From positions 1 to 64,000 of the forward strand of contig MVAQ01000088.1 of the NCBI GenBank assembly GCA_014825775.1: DNA of 64,000 nucleotides, written 5' to 3'. This stretch comes from Krasilnikovozyma curviuscula (lineage: Eukaryota > Basidiomycota > Tremellomycetes > Cystofilobasidiales > Mrakiaceae). Under the pieces are notes generated by a model. It searched no databases, was not told the origin of the DNA, and saw only the letters and a program-made list of their open reading frames with translations. The translations under genes and the position numbers were made by a program. This document shows, in pieces, positions 63,944 to 64,000 of this stretch (the stretch's first letter is position 1; each line of letters starts with the position of its first letter).

Positions 63944-64000
63944 CGAATCAAATGAACACCCCCAACTGTACTCTTTTACCTTGTCAAGCTCCAAGTCGGT

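Overview
The window is a gene-dense stretch of a fungal nuclear genome. Almost every gene is broken by several short GT-AG introns (about 40-100 nt), intergenic gaps are mostly 0.2-0.8 kb, and the proteins are those of a basidiomycete. A CAP10-type (GT90) glycosyltransferase, beta-tubulin with a very fragmented 5' end, and a farnesyl-diphosphate synthase with fungal motifs point to Agaricomycotina, most likely Tremellomycetes (a Cryptococcus/Kwoniella/Tremella/Phaffia-like yeast). The genus cannot be fixed from sequence alone. I see no rRNA, tRNA, transposon, CRISPR or plasmid-like element.

Layout. 1-8 kb: 3' part of MCM5 (+), uridine kinase/UPRT-like (-), TatD-family hydrolase (-), membrane-anchored calcineurin-like phosphatase (+). 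8-20 kb: CAP10/GT90 glycosyltransferase (-), a 2 kb gap, an ABCC (YOR1/MRP-type) transporter (+), ribosomal protein eL22 (-). 20-26 kb: TSPO/MBR protein (-), Rex3-like exonuclease (-), farnesyl-diphosphate synthase (+), a putative complex I PDSW/NDUFB10-like subunit (-). 27-39 kb: TDT-family anion transporter (-), an uncharacterised Cys-containing protein (-), an ABCB/MDR transporter (-), an EFM7/NNT1-like methyltransferase (-). 39-48 kb: two tandem multi-pass membrane paralogues (+,+), a mitochondrial SDR (+), a PRXL2/AAED1-like thioredoxin-fold protein (+), a small predicted mitochondrial protein (-). 49-64 kb: AIF2/FSP1-like oxidoreductase (+), RhoGAP (-), beta-tubulin (-), LCHN/DENN-type protein (-), PSO2/SNM1 crosslink-repair nuclease (+).

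There is no operon-like logic. These are mainly housekeeping genes (replication, repair, translation, cytoskeleton, isoprenoid, pyrimidine salvage) mixed with transport and redox genes. Several pairs are divergent over short shared promoters: TatD/phosphatase about 170 bp, exonuclease/FPPS about 210 bp, LCHN/PSO2 about 45 bp between start codons.

I found no convincing novel multi-gene system. The features most worth a second look are structural. The beta-tubulin start codon appears to be split by an intron and is followed by a 32-nt exon and a 16-nt microexon. In the ABCC gene the first ABC signature is assembled from two successive 14-nt microexons after a GC-AG intron. The LCHN and PSO2 start codons lie 45 bp apart. 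The tandem membrane-protein paralogues differ in intron content. Two short proteins have no obvious family. Gene models were built by reading splice sites by eye, so exon edges are my inference unless residues on both sides match a known family.
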